Counted from the first letter of the stretch, positions 9,059 through 17,338 are shown. The stretch is 64,000 nucleotides of DNA from Poseidonocella sp. HB161398 (GCF_005870025.1 NZ_VATA01000014.1:62001-126000); one strand, 5' to 3'. A program made the numbers and translations. Notes: generated from the sequence alone by a model not told the origin.

Positions 9059-12000
9059 GCTGGTTCCGCCGCAAGTCCCCGCCGCGCAGGCCCGCACCGC
9101 CGCCGGCCACGCCCCGGACCCCGGCAGTCGATCCGGCCGACCTGGCCCGCTATTTCCGCGCCGCGCTCGATTTCGTCGATTTCCGCGAACTCGCCAAGGC
9201 CGGCGGGGCGGAAACCGTGGAGCTCGCCGATCTGGCGCTGATGGGCGCCGCCCTGCCCGGCCCCGCGCCCCCCCCGCCGGAGCGCGCGCCCGAGGAGGTG
9301 GTCGTCGCGCTCTGCCTGCGTCCCGCCGGGACGCCGGGCCGCGCGGCGGCAGGCGCCGGAGCGATCCTCGCGGCGATCCCGGCGCTGCGCCAGGACGGGG
9401 CGGGGCTGCTGGCCAAGCCCGGCGAAGTGCCGGTCTTCAACCCCCGGCATCTCGGCCCGGCCGAGCAGGATTTCTGCCTCGCCGACGGCGCGCGGCTGCA
9501 GGACTGCCTTTCTGCCCGGCTGGGCCTGGCGGCGACATCCGGCGATCCGGCCGCGGCGACCCCCTGGCCCGACTGGCTCGAGGGCACGCTGCGCGCCGCC
9601 GCGGAGGCCGCGACGGGATCCGCCGGGGAACCGCTGCCCGAGCTGATCGAGACGCTGTCCGGAACGCTCGACCGCCGTCGCCGCGAGACCGCCCGGCTGG
9701 GGCGGCGCCAGGGCGCCGGCCAGTCCGAGCGGCGCGATCCGGCGCCCTGGCGGCTGGTCGCCGCGATCCACCGCGCGGCGATCGGCAGCGCCTCCACCGC
9801 GCCAGTCGCGGCGGTCTATGACGTCATTTCCCGCCACCGTGACGCCGTGAAGGACGATCTGGCGCTCTTCGACCGGCTCGCCCGGCCAAAGTCCGCGCGC
9901 CTCTATGCCCGCAGCACCGCGCTCGACCGGCTGGTGACCGGCAATATCGACGAGCACGCCCCCAACGAGAAGGAGCGCCCGCTCTATCCGCTCGACGCAA
10001 CCCAGGGCGCGGCGGTGCGCGCGGTGCTCGACCTTGCCCCGGGCGAGACGGTCAGCATCAACGGCCCGCCCGGTTCGGGCAAGACCTCGATGCTGCGCGC
10101 GGTGATCGCCAGCAGCTGGGTCTCCGCCGCGCTCGAGCGCGCGCCCTGCCCGATCGTCGTCGCCACCGGCTTCACCCAGCAATCGGTGACCAATGTCATC
10201 GGCGCCTTCGGCGACGCGCCGCATCGCGACGGCAGCTTCCCCCTGGCGCAGCGCTGGCTGCCCGAACTCTCCTCCTACGGCGCCTTCTTCCCGGCGCTCT
10301 CTTCCCAGAACGACGAGGGCATCAGGGAATTCCGGAACGTCACCTGCCTCGGCCGCGCCGGGCATGGGCGGTCGCTGCTGCGCTATCTCAGGGGCACGGA
10401 CCTGCTCGATCCGGAGACGCTGGAAGAGGCCGAGGCGCATTGGCTCGCCCAGGCAGAGACCGTGGCCGCGGAGGGCATGGACCCCGCGCCCGCCAGCATC
10501 GAGGAGGGGCGCGAGGCCGCCTGGGAGCAGCTCCGCGAAGTCGCCGAAACCCGCACCGCCGCCACCCGGAAGGCCTTCGCGGCCCGCGGCGATCCCGCGC
10601 TGGCCCGGCTCCTCGAGACCCGCCGCGCGCTCTGGAGCGCCGAGCGCATCGCCCGCGTCGAGGCCTTCCTGGCCCTGGTCGCGGAGGGCGGCGCCGGGCT
10701 GACGCGCGACGAGCAGCGCGCCGAGATCGAGGCAGTGCTCGACATCACCTGGCGGGCGGAGGCCTTCTACTGGGCGGCGCATTACTGGGAGGCGGAATTC
10801 CTGCTCAGCGCCCGCACCCGGCTGGTCTCGCGCCATCCGCTGAATGCCGAGGAGGCGCTGCGCCGCGCCGCGATGCTGACCCCCTGCATCGTCTCGACGC
10901 TCCACACCCTGCCGCGGCTGGGCGAGATCGACCCGCGCACCCTGCCCCCAGACGACCCGCGGCGCACGCTGCTGGGGCTCTTCGACCTCGTGATCATCGA
11001 CGAGGCCGGACAGGCCCCGCCGGAGCTGGCCGGGGCCGCCTTCGCCCTGGCCAAGCGCGCCGCGGTGGTGGGCGACCTGCGCCAGCTCGCGCCCATCGCC
11101 TCGATCGACTCGCTGGGCGAGCTGGCGCTCCTGCGCCGCGAGGGGCTGGCGGGGATGCTCGACGCGCTGGCGCTGACCGGCAAATCCGCCGCCTCGGGCA
11201 GCGCGCTGGCGATGGCGCGCCATGCCTCCAGCGTCACCGACGGCGCCGAGCCCGGGATCACGCTGCTCTACCACTACCGCTGCGCGCCCGCGATCATCGG
11301 CTACTGCAACGCACTGTGCTATGACGGGCGGCTGCGGCCGGTCACGAAGGACCGACCCGGCGCGGCGCTGCCGCACATGTCCTGGGTCGAGGTCGCGGCC
11401 GAACCCGACAGCGCGGGCGGCTCGAAGCGCAGCACGGCCGAGGCCGAGGAGATCGCCAGCTGGCTGGCCGCCTCCTGGCCCGGCTGGCAGGCCGGTCCCT
11501 ACAAGGGAAAGAAGATCGCCGAGATCGTTGCCGTGCTCAGCGCCTACCGCGCCCAGGCCGAAACCGTCCGCAGCGCCATCCTGCGGGCCTTCGAGGCCGC
11601 GCGCGACGGCGAGGGCTGGCCGGAGGAGGCAGATCTGAACGCGATCACCATCGGCACGGTCCACCGCCTGCAGGGCGCCGAGCGGCCGGTGGTCTGCTTC
11701 TCGGTGACCGAGGGCGCGGGCCAGGCCGGCAGCAGCTTCGTCGACCGCGAGCCCGCTCTGATGAATGTCGCCGTCAGCCGTGCCAAGGCCGCCTTCGTCA
11801 CCTTCGCCAATCCCGCAAGGCTCTTTCCGCCCGCCGGGGCCGACGGACCGCTGGCGCCGATCCACCTGCTCGGCCGCTACCTGAAGGCCCATGGCGAACG
11901 GCTCTATCCCAAGCGGCTGGTGATCATCGAGGCCGGCGCCAAGCGCGCGACGCTGGAGGCGATCCTCGGCAAGGCCGCGCGGGTCGAGGCGACGCTCGGC

Positions 12001-13716
12001 GCGGTCTCCGGCCCGGCGATCGGCGGGGTCGATATCGAGGCGGGCTTCCGCGCCCGCCGCCTGCTGCGCGACGGCGCCGAGCCGCGGCTGGCGGCGATCC
12101 GCGCGGCCGCGGCCGACATGGAGGAGGTGGTGCTGGCCACCGATGACGACCGGATGGGCGAGCTGATCGCCTGGGATGTCGCCCGGCTGGCCGGGCTCGA
12201 GGGCGCGCGGCGGGTTCGGCTCGGCGCGCTGACCCGCCGCCCGGTCGAGGCGGCCATGGCCGCGCCGGGCGAGACCGACAGCGACGCGGTCGCCGCCGAG
12301 CTGGTGCGCGAGATCGCCGATGCGCTGATCTCCGCCCGGCTCTCGGCGGCGATGGAGTCCCCGCCCGGCGCGGAGCTCGCGGAGAAGATCGCGGCGGCGC
12401 AGCGCGATCTCCTGCAGGTCCGCGCCGCCCTGCCCGGCGCGCCCGGGGCGCTGCCCCGCGGCATGGGCCGGGTGCAGGCGGCGGTGCTGCGGCTCCTGCT
12501 CGATGCCGGGCGCGACACCGCCTCGGCGGCCGGGCAGAGCCGCATCCGCATTGCCCTGCCGCAGGGGGATGGCGCCTACCTGATGGGCAATGCGGTCTTC
12601 GCCGACGGCCGCACCACCTGCCCGCCCGCCGAGGCCGACGCGATCGCCCGCGCGCTCGAGGAGACCGGCCTCCTGCCCGAGGGGCTGCCCGAAACCGCGG
12701 AGCTGGAGGCGGCGCGGCCGCAGGCCTCGACCTTTGCGATCCTGGCTGCGGCGGCGCGGCTCGGCAATCTCCTGCCCTGGCAGGCAATGGCAGCGCTGCA
12801 GGGCTTCTATGACGGCAGCTGGGGCAGCGGCGAGGCATCCCGCGAGGACCCGCTGGACCCGATCGAGCCGCCGGAAAGCATTTCGGGCCATCCGCCGGTG
12901 ACGCCGCTCGACGCCGCCGCCACGCCAGAGCAGCTCGCCCCGGTGATGTCGGAGGCGGAGGCGCTGGTCTACCGCATCGTCTGGGCCTTCCATGCGCTCC
13001 GGGGCGCCGGAAGCTGGCGGCAGGTCCATGCCGCCCAGCGGGCGCGCCCGGCCGCCGCGCATCCGGCCCTGCCTCCGGGGCTGCAGGTGGTCTTCGAAGC
13101 GACCGCCACCGAGGGCGCCGAGGACGAGGTCGCCGATCCGGAGCTGCGCCAGGTGCTTTCGGGCCAGGCGCCGGGCGAGCATGCCGACCTGCCCGTCTGG
13201 GTGCGGGATGCCTGGACCGGGCTGCCCGGCGCGGCGATCCGCGCCGCCACCCGCCCCGCCCGCGACTGGGAGATGGACCTCGCCCGGCTGCTGGAGCTCT
13301 GCGAGGCGCGGGGCATCGGCCGGCCCTCGACCATCGGCCGCGCGCTGGAGGCGCTGATCGAAACCAAGGCGCTGGTCGCCGTCGAAGAGACCGGCCGGAC
13401 CCACCGGCTGCGGCTTTCCCCAACCGGGCTGGCGGCGGCACTGGCGCTCGAGGCACGGGAACCGGCGCTGTCCGATCCGGCCTTTTCGGCGCGGCTGCAG
13501 GCGCTCTGCGCGCAGGTGGAAGCCGGCGGCGCGCCCGCGGAGGCCTTCGCCGGGATGATCGGCGATCTCGCCCCCGGGCTCGGCCCCGAGGCCCGCGCCG
13601 CCGCCCTCGCCCGCTGCTGGCGCCATCCCGGCGAGTCGGTCGCCGCCCCCGGCCGGGACCGCCGCGCTGCCGGGCCGCTGACCAGCCGCGTGGATGGCGG
13701 CGGCGGCGCGGCATGA
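9055..13716 (+). CDS. SF1 helicase fused to a type IA topoisomerase-like region lacking its own catalytic tyrosine segment
   Basis: This protein has 1553 residues. Residues 1-330 are unassigned. Residues 330-940 form a UPF1/Dna2-like superfamily 1 helicase: Walker A GPPGSGKT (337-344), Walker B VIIDEAGQ (646-653), motif III GDLRQLAPI (673-681), motif V TVHRLQG (868-874), motif VI NVAVSRAK (904-911). From 953 it resembles topoisomerase IA/III. The Toprim start is LVIIEAGAK (Glu959); the acidic loop is DDDRMGE (1030-1036; Met1034 sits where topoisomerases have Glu). Then come RRVRLGALTRRPV, GRVQAAVLRLL (from 1138), LQGFYDG (to 1254), GHPPVTP (from 1278) and GIGRPST (1420-1426). The segment normally between FYDG and GHPPVTP, which carries ITYPRTDS and the catalytic tyrosine, is missing; the next gene begins with such a segment. 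Reverse gyrase is the only well-known comparable helicase-topoisomerase IA fusion, but it uses an SF2 helicase. Confidence 0.85.
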   Translation: MSWFRRKSPPRRPAPPPATPRTPAVDPADLARYFRAALDFVDFRELAKAGGAETVELADLALMGAALPGPAPPPPERAPEEVVVALCLRPAGTPGRAAAGAGAILAAIPALRQDGAGLLAKPGEVPVFNPRHLGPAEQDFCLADGARLQDCLSARLGLAATSGDPAAATPWPDWLEGTLRAAAEAATGSAGEPLPELIETLSGTLDRRRRETARLGRRQGAGQSERRDPAPWRLVAAIHRAAIGSASTAPVAAVYDVISRHRDAVKDDLALFDRLARPKSARLYARSTALDRLVTGNIDEHAPNEKERPLYPLDATQGAAVRAVLDLAPGETVSINGPPGSGKTSMLRAVIASSWVSAALERAPCPIVVATGFTQQSVTNVIGAFGDAPHRDGSFPLAQRWLPELSSYGAFFPALSSQNDEGIREFRNVTCLGRAGHGRSLLRYLRGTDLLDPETLEEAEAHWLAQAETVAAEGMDPAPASIEEGREAAWEQLREVAETRTAATRKAFAARGDPALARLLETRRALWSAERIARVEAFLALVAEGGAGLTRDEQRAEIEAVLDITWRAEAFYWAAHYWEAEFLLSARTRLVSRHPLNAEEALRRAAMLTPCIVSTLHTLPRLGEIDPRTLPPDDPRRTLLGLFDLVIIDEAGQAPPELAGAAFALAKRAAVVGDLRQLAPIASIDSLGELALLRREGLAGMLDALALTGKSAASGSALAMARHASSVTDGAEPGITLLYHYRCAPAIIGYCNALCYDGRLRPVTKDRPGAALPHMSWVEVAAEPDSAGGSKRSTAEAEEIASWLAASWPGWQAGPYKGKKIAEIVAVLSAYRAQAETVRSAILRAFEAARDGEGWPEEADLNAITIGTVHRLQGAERPVVCFSVTEGAGQAGSSFVDREPALMNVAVSRAKAAFVTFANPARLFPPAGADGPLAPIHLLGRYLKAHGERLYPKRLVIIEAGAKRATLEAILGKAARVEATLGAVSGPAIGGVDIEAGFRARRLLRDGAEPRLAAIRAAAADMEEVVLATDDDRMGELIAWDVARLAGLEGARRVRLGALTRRPVEAAMAAPGETDSDAVAAELVREIADALISARLSAAMESPPGAELAEKIAAAQRDLLQVRAALPGAPGALPRGMGRVQAAVLRLLLDAGRDTASAAGQSRIRIALPQGDGAYLMGNAVFADGRTTCPPAEADAIARALEETGLLPEGLPETAELEAARPQASTFAILAAAARLGNLLPWQAMAALQGFYDGSWGSGEASREDPLDPIEPPESISGHPPVTPLDAAATPEQLAPVMSEAEALVYRIVWAFHALRGAGSWRQVHAAQRARPAAAHPALPPGLQVVFEATATEGAEDEVADPELRQVLSGQAPGEHADLPVWVRDAWTGLPGAAIRAATRPARDWEMDLARLLELCEARGIGRPSTIGRALEALIETKALVAVEETGRTHRLRLSPTGLAAALALEAREPALSDPAFSARLQALCAQVEAGGAPAEAFAGMIGDLAPGLGPEARAAALARCWRHPGESVAAPGRDRRAAGPLTSRVDGGGGAA

Positions 13717-14651
13717 CCGGCGGGCTGACCAGCTATCCGCGCAGCGACGGCGACCCGCCTTCCGGTCCCGACCTGCAGCGGCTCGACGCGGCGATCCACC
13801 GGATCGAGACCGCCCCGCCCTTTTCGCCGGCGCTCGAAGGCGACATCTCGGCCGCGCTCTCGCTGCTGGCCCGGCTCGCGGCATCCGCGACCACCCCGGC
13901 CGGGCATGCACTGGTCGCGGCGCGGGCGCGCAGGCTCTTCGCGCTGCTCTTCCGCCGCCGCCGCGAGCTTGCCGACGCGCTGGCCTACCAGGAGGCGATG
14001 CGGCTCGGCGCGGCCTCCTGGAAAGCGCTCCACCCGATTGCGGCCTCGCCCCTCGCGGACGGTCTTGCCAATGCCCGCCGGGACCATGCCGGTGCCACGG
14101 CCGCGCGCGACCTTCCGGCGCGGCGCGCCGCCGCCGAGCGGATCGGCGTGCTCCATGCCGTCCACGAGATGTCCGCCCTCTTCGGCGCCGACCTGCTGGA
14201 AAGCGGCGACGTGCTGCCCCCCGCCACCGATCCGGGCGGCGGCTACGCTGCCATGCCCGGCACCCTGATCTGCGGCACCTCCTACAACGCCAACCTGGTC
14301 TTCCTGCGCGAGATCGGCGGCGAGCGCATCGTGCTGGTCGGCGAGGCCAAGGGCGGCAGCGCGGCGGTCGGCTCGGTCCGCGTCACCCGCGCGCTGCGCG
14401 CCGCGCTCGGCGGCGGCGCCCTGCCCGCGCGGATCCGCCAGGACGAGTACCTCTATGCCCGGCGCTGCGGCGTCTACATGGCCCGCGCAGTCCGGCCCGG
14501 CCATGCCATGGCCGAGCGCCGCGCCATCGGCCGGGCGATCCTCGCCGCGCATCGCGACCGGGCGCTTGCCTTCGTCTTCGCCACTGCGCGACTATCCGGC
14601 GAGGGCGGGGATCCCGCCATCGACAGCAACGGCAGGCTGGTGCACCCATGA
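13713..14651 (+). CDS. Gene C: N-terminal topoisomerase IA active-site motif followed by a nuclease-like domain
   Basis: A 312-residue protein starting in a 4-base ATGA overlap with the helicase-topoisomerase gene. Residues 3-13 read GGLTSYPRSDG, which matches the active-site tyrosine motif of topoisomerase III (for example ITYPRSD in E. coli TopB), with Tyr8 and Arg10 in the catalytic positions. The following 35 residues, ending near APPFS, also fit the post-tyrosine segment. The middle is helical. Residues 170-250 resemble restriction-fold nucleases and toxin nucleases: NANLVF (192-197), then IVLVGEAKGGSAAVG with the ExK pair Glu211 and Lys213, then QDEYLY. The usual Asp before this pair appears as Asn194. 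I infer two jobs: lending the catalytic tyrosine to the partner, and cutting DNA. Neither is proven. Confidence 0.75.
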   Translation: MTGGLTSYPRSDGDPPSGPDLQRLDAAIHRIETAPPFSPALEGDISAALSLLARLAASATTPAGHALVAARARRLFALLFRRRRELADALAYQEAMRLGAASWKALHPIAASPLADGLANARRDHAGATAARDLPARRAAAERIGVLHAVHEMSALFGADLLESGDVLPPATDPGGGYAAMPGTLICGTSYNANLVFLREIGGERIVLVGEAKGGSAAVGSVRVTRALRAALGGGALPARIRQDEYLYARRCGVYMARAVRPGHAMAERRAIGRAILAAHRDRALAFVFATARLSGEGGDPAIDSNGRLVHP

Positions 14652-15484
14652 CGATTTTCGACGCGGCTCCGAATGACGGGCGGCTGGCAGCCTACGGGCT
14701 CGACCGGGCCGACGACCGGCAGGCGGCGCTCGACGCCATCGAGACCGACAGCCCGGCCTGGGCGGCCGAGCCCGCTTCCGCGGTGCTCCAGGCCCGGCGC
14801 GGCAGCGGGCTGGAGGAGGACCTCGCCTGGATCTCCGCCGGGCTCGATGCCGCCTACCTGGCCGGGCGAGCCGATGTGCTGGCCCGGCTCTGGGGGCTCC
14901 TGCGGGCGCAGCCCGTCTCGCAGAGCCCGCTTCTTGCCACGCTCGGGCCGGATGCGGCGGCAGGCTATCTGGCAATGGCGGTGATCGCCGGCGACTGGAC
15001 CGAGGCGCGCGCCGTGGCCCGCGCGCTGCGCCCGGGACTCGAAGCGGCCGAGGACGAGGTCGCCCCCGAGGCGCCACATCTGGCCCGGGCGATGGCCGCG
15101 CTGGTGCTGGGCGATCCGCAGGGCATCGCGGCGGCCCGCACGGCGATCCGCGCCCTGCCCCGGCCGCGCGGCCAGGACGGCCTGATCCTCGATTGCGCGC
15201 GGGCGACGGCCGATCTTCTGGAGGCCACGGCGCGCCCGGACGGACCGGGCCTGGCCCGCAGCCTCGCCGCGCTCAACCTGGCCCGTGCGGCCCTCGTGGG
15301 CCAGAGCCTCGACGCGATCCGCAAGGGGCGTCCCTGGCTGCTGCTGCCCGGGATGTTCTGGGACCGCAGCGCCACTGCGGCGCTGGCCGCGGCCGGGATG
15401 CTCGGCCTGCCCGCGCCGCCGCCCAGCCCCTTCGCCGATCTGGACTTCTGCCGCGCCGCGCTTGCCGGGACGGAGCACAGCTGA
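14648..15484 (+). CDS. Gene D: all-helical protein, possibly immunity-like
   Basis: A 278-residue, alanine- and leucine-rich helical protein, overlapping gene C by 4 bases. No catalytic motif is visible. The pattern of paired helices, a GDW turn and the C-terminal FWDRSATAALAAAGMLGLP recall Imm49-type immunity proteins and other TPR-like scaffolds. That match is by eye and weak. If gene C is a nuclease, a helical protein encoded immediately after it would be well placed to restrain it. It could equally be a structural subunit of the complex. Confidence 0.6.
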   Translation: MTIFDAAPNDGRLAAYGLDRADDRQAALDAIETDSPAWAAEPASAVLQARRGSGLEEDLAWISAGLDAAYLAGRADVLARLWGLLRAQPVSQSPLLATLGPDAAAGYLAMAVIAGDWTEARAVARALRPGLEAAEDEVAPEAPHLARAMAALVLGDPQGIAAARTAIRALPRPRGQDGLILDCARATADLLEATARPDGPGLARSLAALNLARAALVGQSLDAIRKGRPWLLLPGMFWDRSATAALAAAGMLGLPAPPPSPFADLDFCRAALAGTEHS

Positions 15485-15861
15485 TGGGCCGGGTGCTGGA
15501 GCTCTATGCGGTGCCGCCCGGTCTTATCGCCGCCGACGGCCCCGTGCCGGCGCATGACGCCGCCTGCGACCGGATCCGCGCAGCGGGCACGTTCCTCGCC
15601 GGGGTGCCGGTCAATTCGCTCGGCCTGCGCGTCTTCGAGGCGCGCCTCGCCGCGGCCGCGCCCGGTCTTGCCGCCTCCGCCCGCTTCCCCGGCGCCGCGA
15701 CGGCCGAGCTGCTGGCCGGGCACCTGCCCCTCGCCGCGCTGGCAGAGGCCGGGCCGGCGCTGGAAGCCGCCGACACGTCCGATTTCCCGCTCGGCGAGAT
15801 CCTCGAGGCACTGGAAGCGGCGGCCGAGAGCGGCGCGGATCTGGCCACGATCCTCGCCTGA
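15484..15861 (+). CDS. Gene E: small protein of unknown function
   Basis: A 125-residue protein starting at the last base of gene D's stop codon (TGATG), the tightest kind of coupling. It is probably helical and acidic, especially the C-terminus (GEILEALEAAAESGADL). I do not recognise it. It is the last gene of the five-gene operon; the ECF41 promoter follows 22 bases after its stop, with no clear terminator between. Confidence 0.6.
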   Translation: MGRVLELYAVPPGLIAADGPVPAHDAACDRIRAAGTFLAGVPVNSLGLRVFEARLAAAAPGLAASARFPGAATAELLAGHLPLAALAEAGPALEAADTSDFPLGEILEALEAAAESGADLATILA

Positions 15862-15883
15862 CGCAACGGCACACTGCCCGGCC

Positions 15884-15910
15884 TGTCACAAACCGGCCCC
15901 CCGTTTCGTC
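15884..15910 (+). promoter_or_regulatory. ECF41-type sigma factor promoter
   Basis: TGTCACA (15884-15890), 16 bases, then CGTC (15907-15910) matches the promoter consensus described for ECF41 sigma factors exactly. It lies 37 bases ahead of the AhpD-like gene, the conserved ECF41 target position. The sigma factor gene follows that target, so the module is probably autoregulated. Confidence 0.85.
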
Positions 15911-15947
15911 CTGATCTCTGCTAGACCATGGAACCGGAGACAGGATC

Positions 15948-16403
15948 ATGACCGAACGGCTGAACTACTACCAGGCCTCGCCCGCCGCCTTCCGCGCGAT
16001 GCGGGACCTCGAGGAGGCGACCCACGCGCTGTCGATCCCGCTTGCGCTGCGCGAGCTGGTGAAGATGCGGGTGTCGCAGATCAACGGCTGCGCCTTCTGC
16101 CTCGACATGCACGCCCCCGATGCCCGCGCCGCCGGGGTCTCCCTGCAGAAGCTCGACGTGCTGGCCGCCTGGCGCGAAAGCCCCGCCTTCGACGCGCGCG
16201 AGCGCGCCGCGCTCGGCTGGGCCGAGGCGCTGACCCGGCTCGAGGCCACCGCCGCCCCCGATGCCGACTATGCCGCGCTCGCCGCCGCCTTCACCCCCGC
16301 CGAGCAGGTCGACCTGACGCTGGCGATCAACGCGATCAACAGCTGGAACCGCTTCGCCGTCGGCTTCCGCTCGGTCCATCCCGCCCGGGCCGATGCCGCC
16401 TGA
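15948..16403 (+). CDS. Carboxymuconolactone decarboxylase (AhpD-like) family protein
   Basis: A 151-residue protein of the AhpD-like alkylhydroperoxidase fold. The redox motif is INGCAFCLDMH, with the two cysteines as CxxC and the histidine three residues later. Such proteins use the cysteine pair in peroxide or thiol chemistry. The start has GGAGACAGG upstream. It lies directly under an ECF41 promoter and its last 11 bases overlap the sigma factor gene. This is the well-known ECF41 partner arrangement (carboxymuconolactone decarboxylase, oxidoreductase or epimerase next to the sigma factor). Confidence 0.92.
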   Translation: MTERLNYYQASPAAFRAMRDLEEATHALSIPLALRELVKMRVSQINGCAFCLDMHAPDARAAGVSLQKLDVLAAWRESPAFDARERAALGWAEALTRLEATAAPDADYAALAAAFTPAEQVDLTLAINAINSWNRFAVGFRSVHPARADAA

Positions 16404-17292
16404 TCCGCGCCTCGCCCTGCTGGAAAGCGAGCGCCGCCGCCTGGCGGGGCTCGCCTACCGCATGACCGGCTCGGTCGCCGAGACCGAGGACATCCTGCAG
16501 CAGGCCTGGCTGCGCCTCGCCGCGCAGGACCTGGCGCGCCTCGAGCATCCGCGGCGCTGGCTGGCCGCGGTCGTCACCCGGCTCTGCCTCGACCAGCTGA
16601 AATCCGCCCGCGCCCGGCGCGAGCGCTATGTCGGCGCCTGGCTGCCCGACCCGCTGGTCGAGGACCGCGCCCCCGATGCCGAGGAAAGCTGGATGGCGGC
16701 CGAGGAAGTCGGCATCGCCCTAGTGCTGACGCTCGACCGGCTCGGCCCAGAGATGCGCGCGGCCTTCCTGCTGCGCGACGCCTTCGACTACGGCTTCGAC
16801 GAGATCGCCGCGGTTGTCGGGCGCAGCCCCGCCGCCTGCCGCCAGCTGGTGTCGCGCGCCCGCCGCCGCCTGGCCGGGGCCGAGCCCGTGCCCCGCCGCC
16901 CGCTGGCCGAGGACGCGCCCATCGTCGAGGCCTTCTGGCAGGCCAGCCGCAGCGGCGACATGCAAGCGCTGCTGGAGCTCTTTACCGCGGAAATCGAGGT
17001 CCATGCCGATGGCGGCGGCCGCGTGCCCGCGTCGCTCAACGTGCTGCATGGCCGCCGCCGCGCCGCCGGGCTATTCGCCGGGCTGGCGAAGAAGCGGCCC
17101 CGGCCGCTGCCGCCCTTCCCGGGCCTCAGCCGGATCAGCGGCGCGCCGGGCTTCGTCACGCTGGAGCCGGGCAATGTGCTGCAGACCACCGCGCTCGGCA
17201 TCCGGGGCGGGCGGATCGCCGCCGTCTGGATCACCCGCAATCCCGAGAAACTCGGCCATCTTGCCATGCCTGTCCCGCCCGGACGCGGCTGA
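16393..17292 (+). CDS. ECF41 family RNA polymerase sigma factor
   Basis: A 299-residue sigma-70 family factor, longer than ordinary ECF factors because of a C-terminal SnoaL-like domain. Region 2 is near residues 10-75 (RLAGLAYRMTGSVAETEDILQ). The linker has WLPDP, the ECF41 WLPEP motif. Region 4 is about residues 110-160. The C-terminal extension carries DGGGR and NPEKL, the two other ECF41 signatures. In this family the extension, not an anti-sigma factor, controls activity. The gene overlaps its likely target by 11 bases and is read from the same promoter at 15884. Confidence 0.93.
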   Translation: MPPDPRLALLESERRRLAGLAYRMTGSVAETEDILQQAWLRLAAQDLARLEHPRRWLAAVVTRLCLDQLKSARARRERYVGAWLPDPLVEDRAPDAEESWMAAEEVGIALVLTLDRLGPEMRAAFLLRDAFDYGFDEIAAVVGRSPAACRQLVSRARRRLAGAEPVPRRPLAEDAPIVEAFWQASRSGDMQALLELFTAEIEVHADGGGRVPASLNVLHGRRRAAGLFAGLAKKRPRPLPPFPGLSRISGAPGFVTLEPGNVLQTTALGIRGGRIAAVWITRNPEKLGHLAMPVPPGRG

Positions 17293-17338
17293 TCGGGGCG
17301 GCCGTTTCATCGCGTCTCCGGCATCTCGTCCGCCCCGG

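Noticed and set aside
9037-13911. 1624-residue frame on the minus strand opposite the helicase-topoisomerase gene
   Set aside because: It mirrors the codon structure of the real gene. Helicase and topoisomerase motifs are only in the plus-strand reading, and the composition of the minus frame is not protein-like.
9055-14651. B and C as one topoisomerase gene broken by a recent frameshift
   Set aside because: Joining the frames would put the tyrosine motif after GIGRPST, not between FYDG and GHPPVTP where topoisomerases have it. The ATGA overlap also matches the other junctions of the operon, so two separate proteins are more likely.
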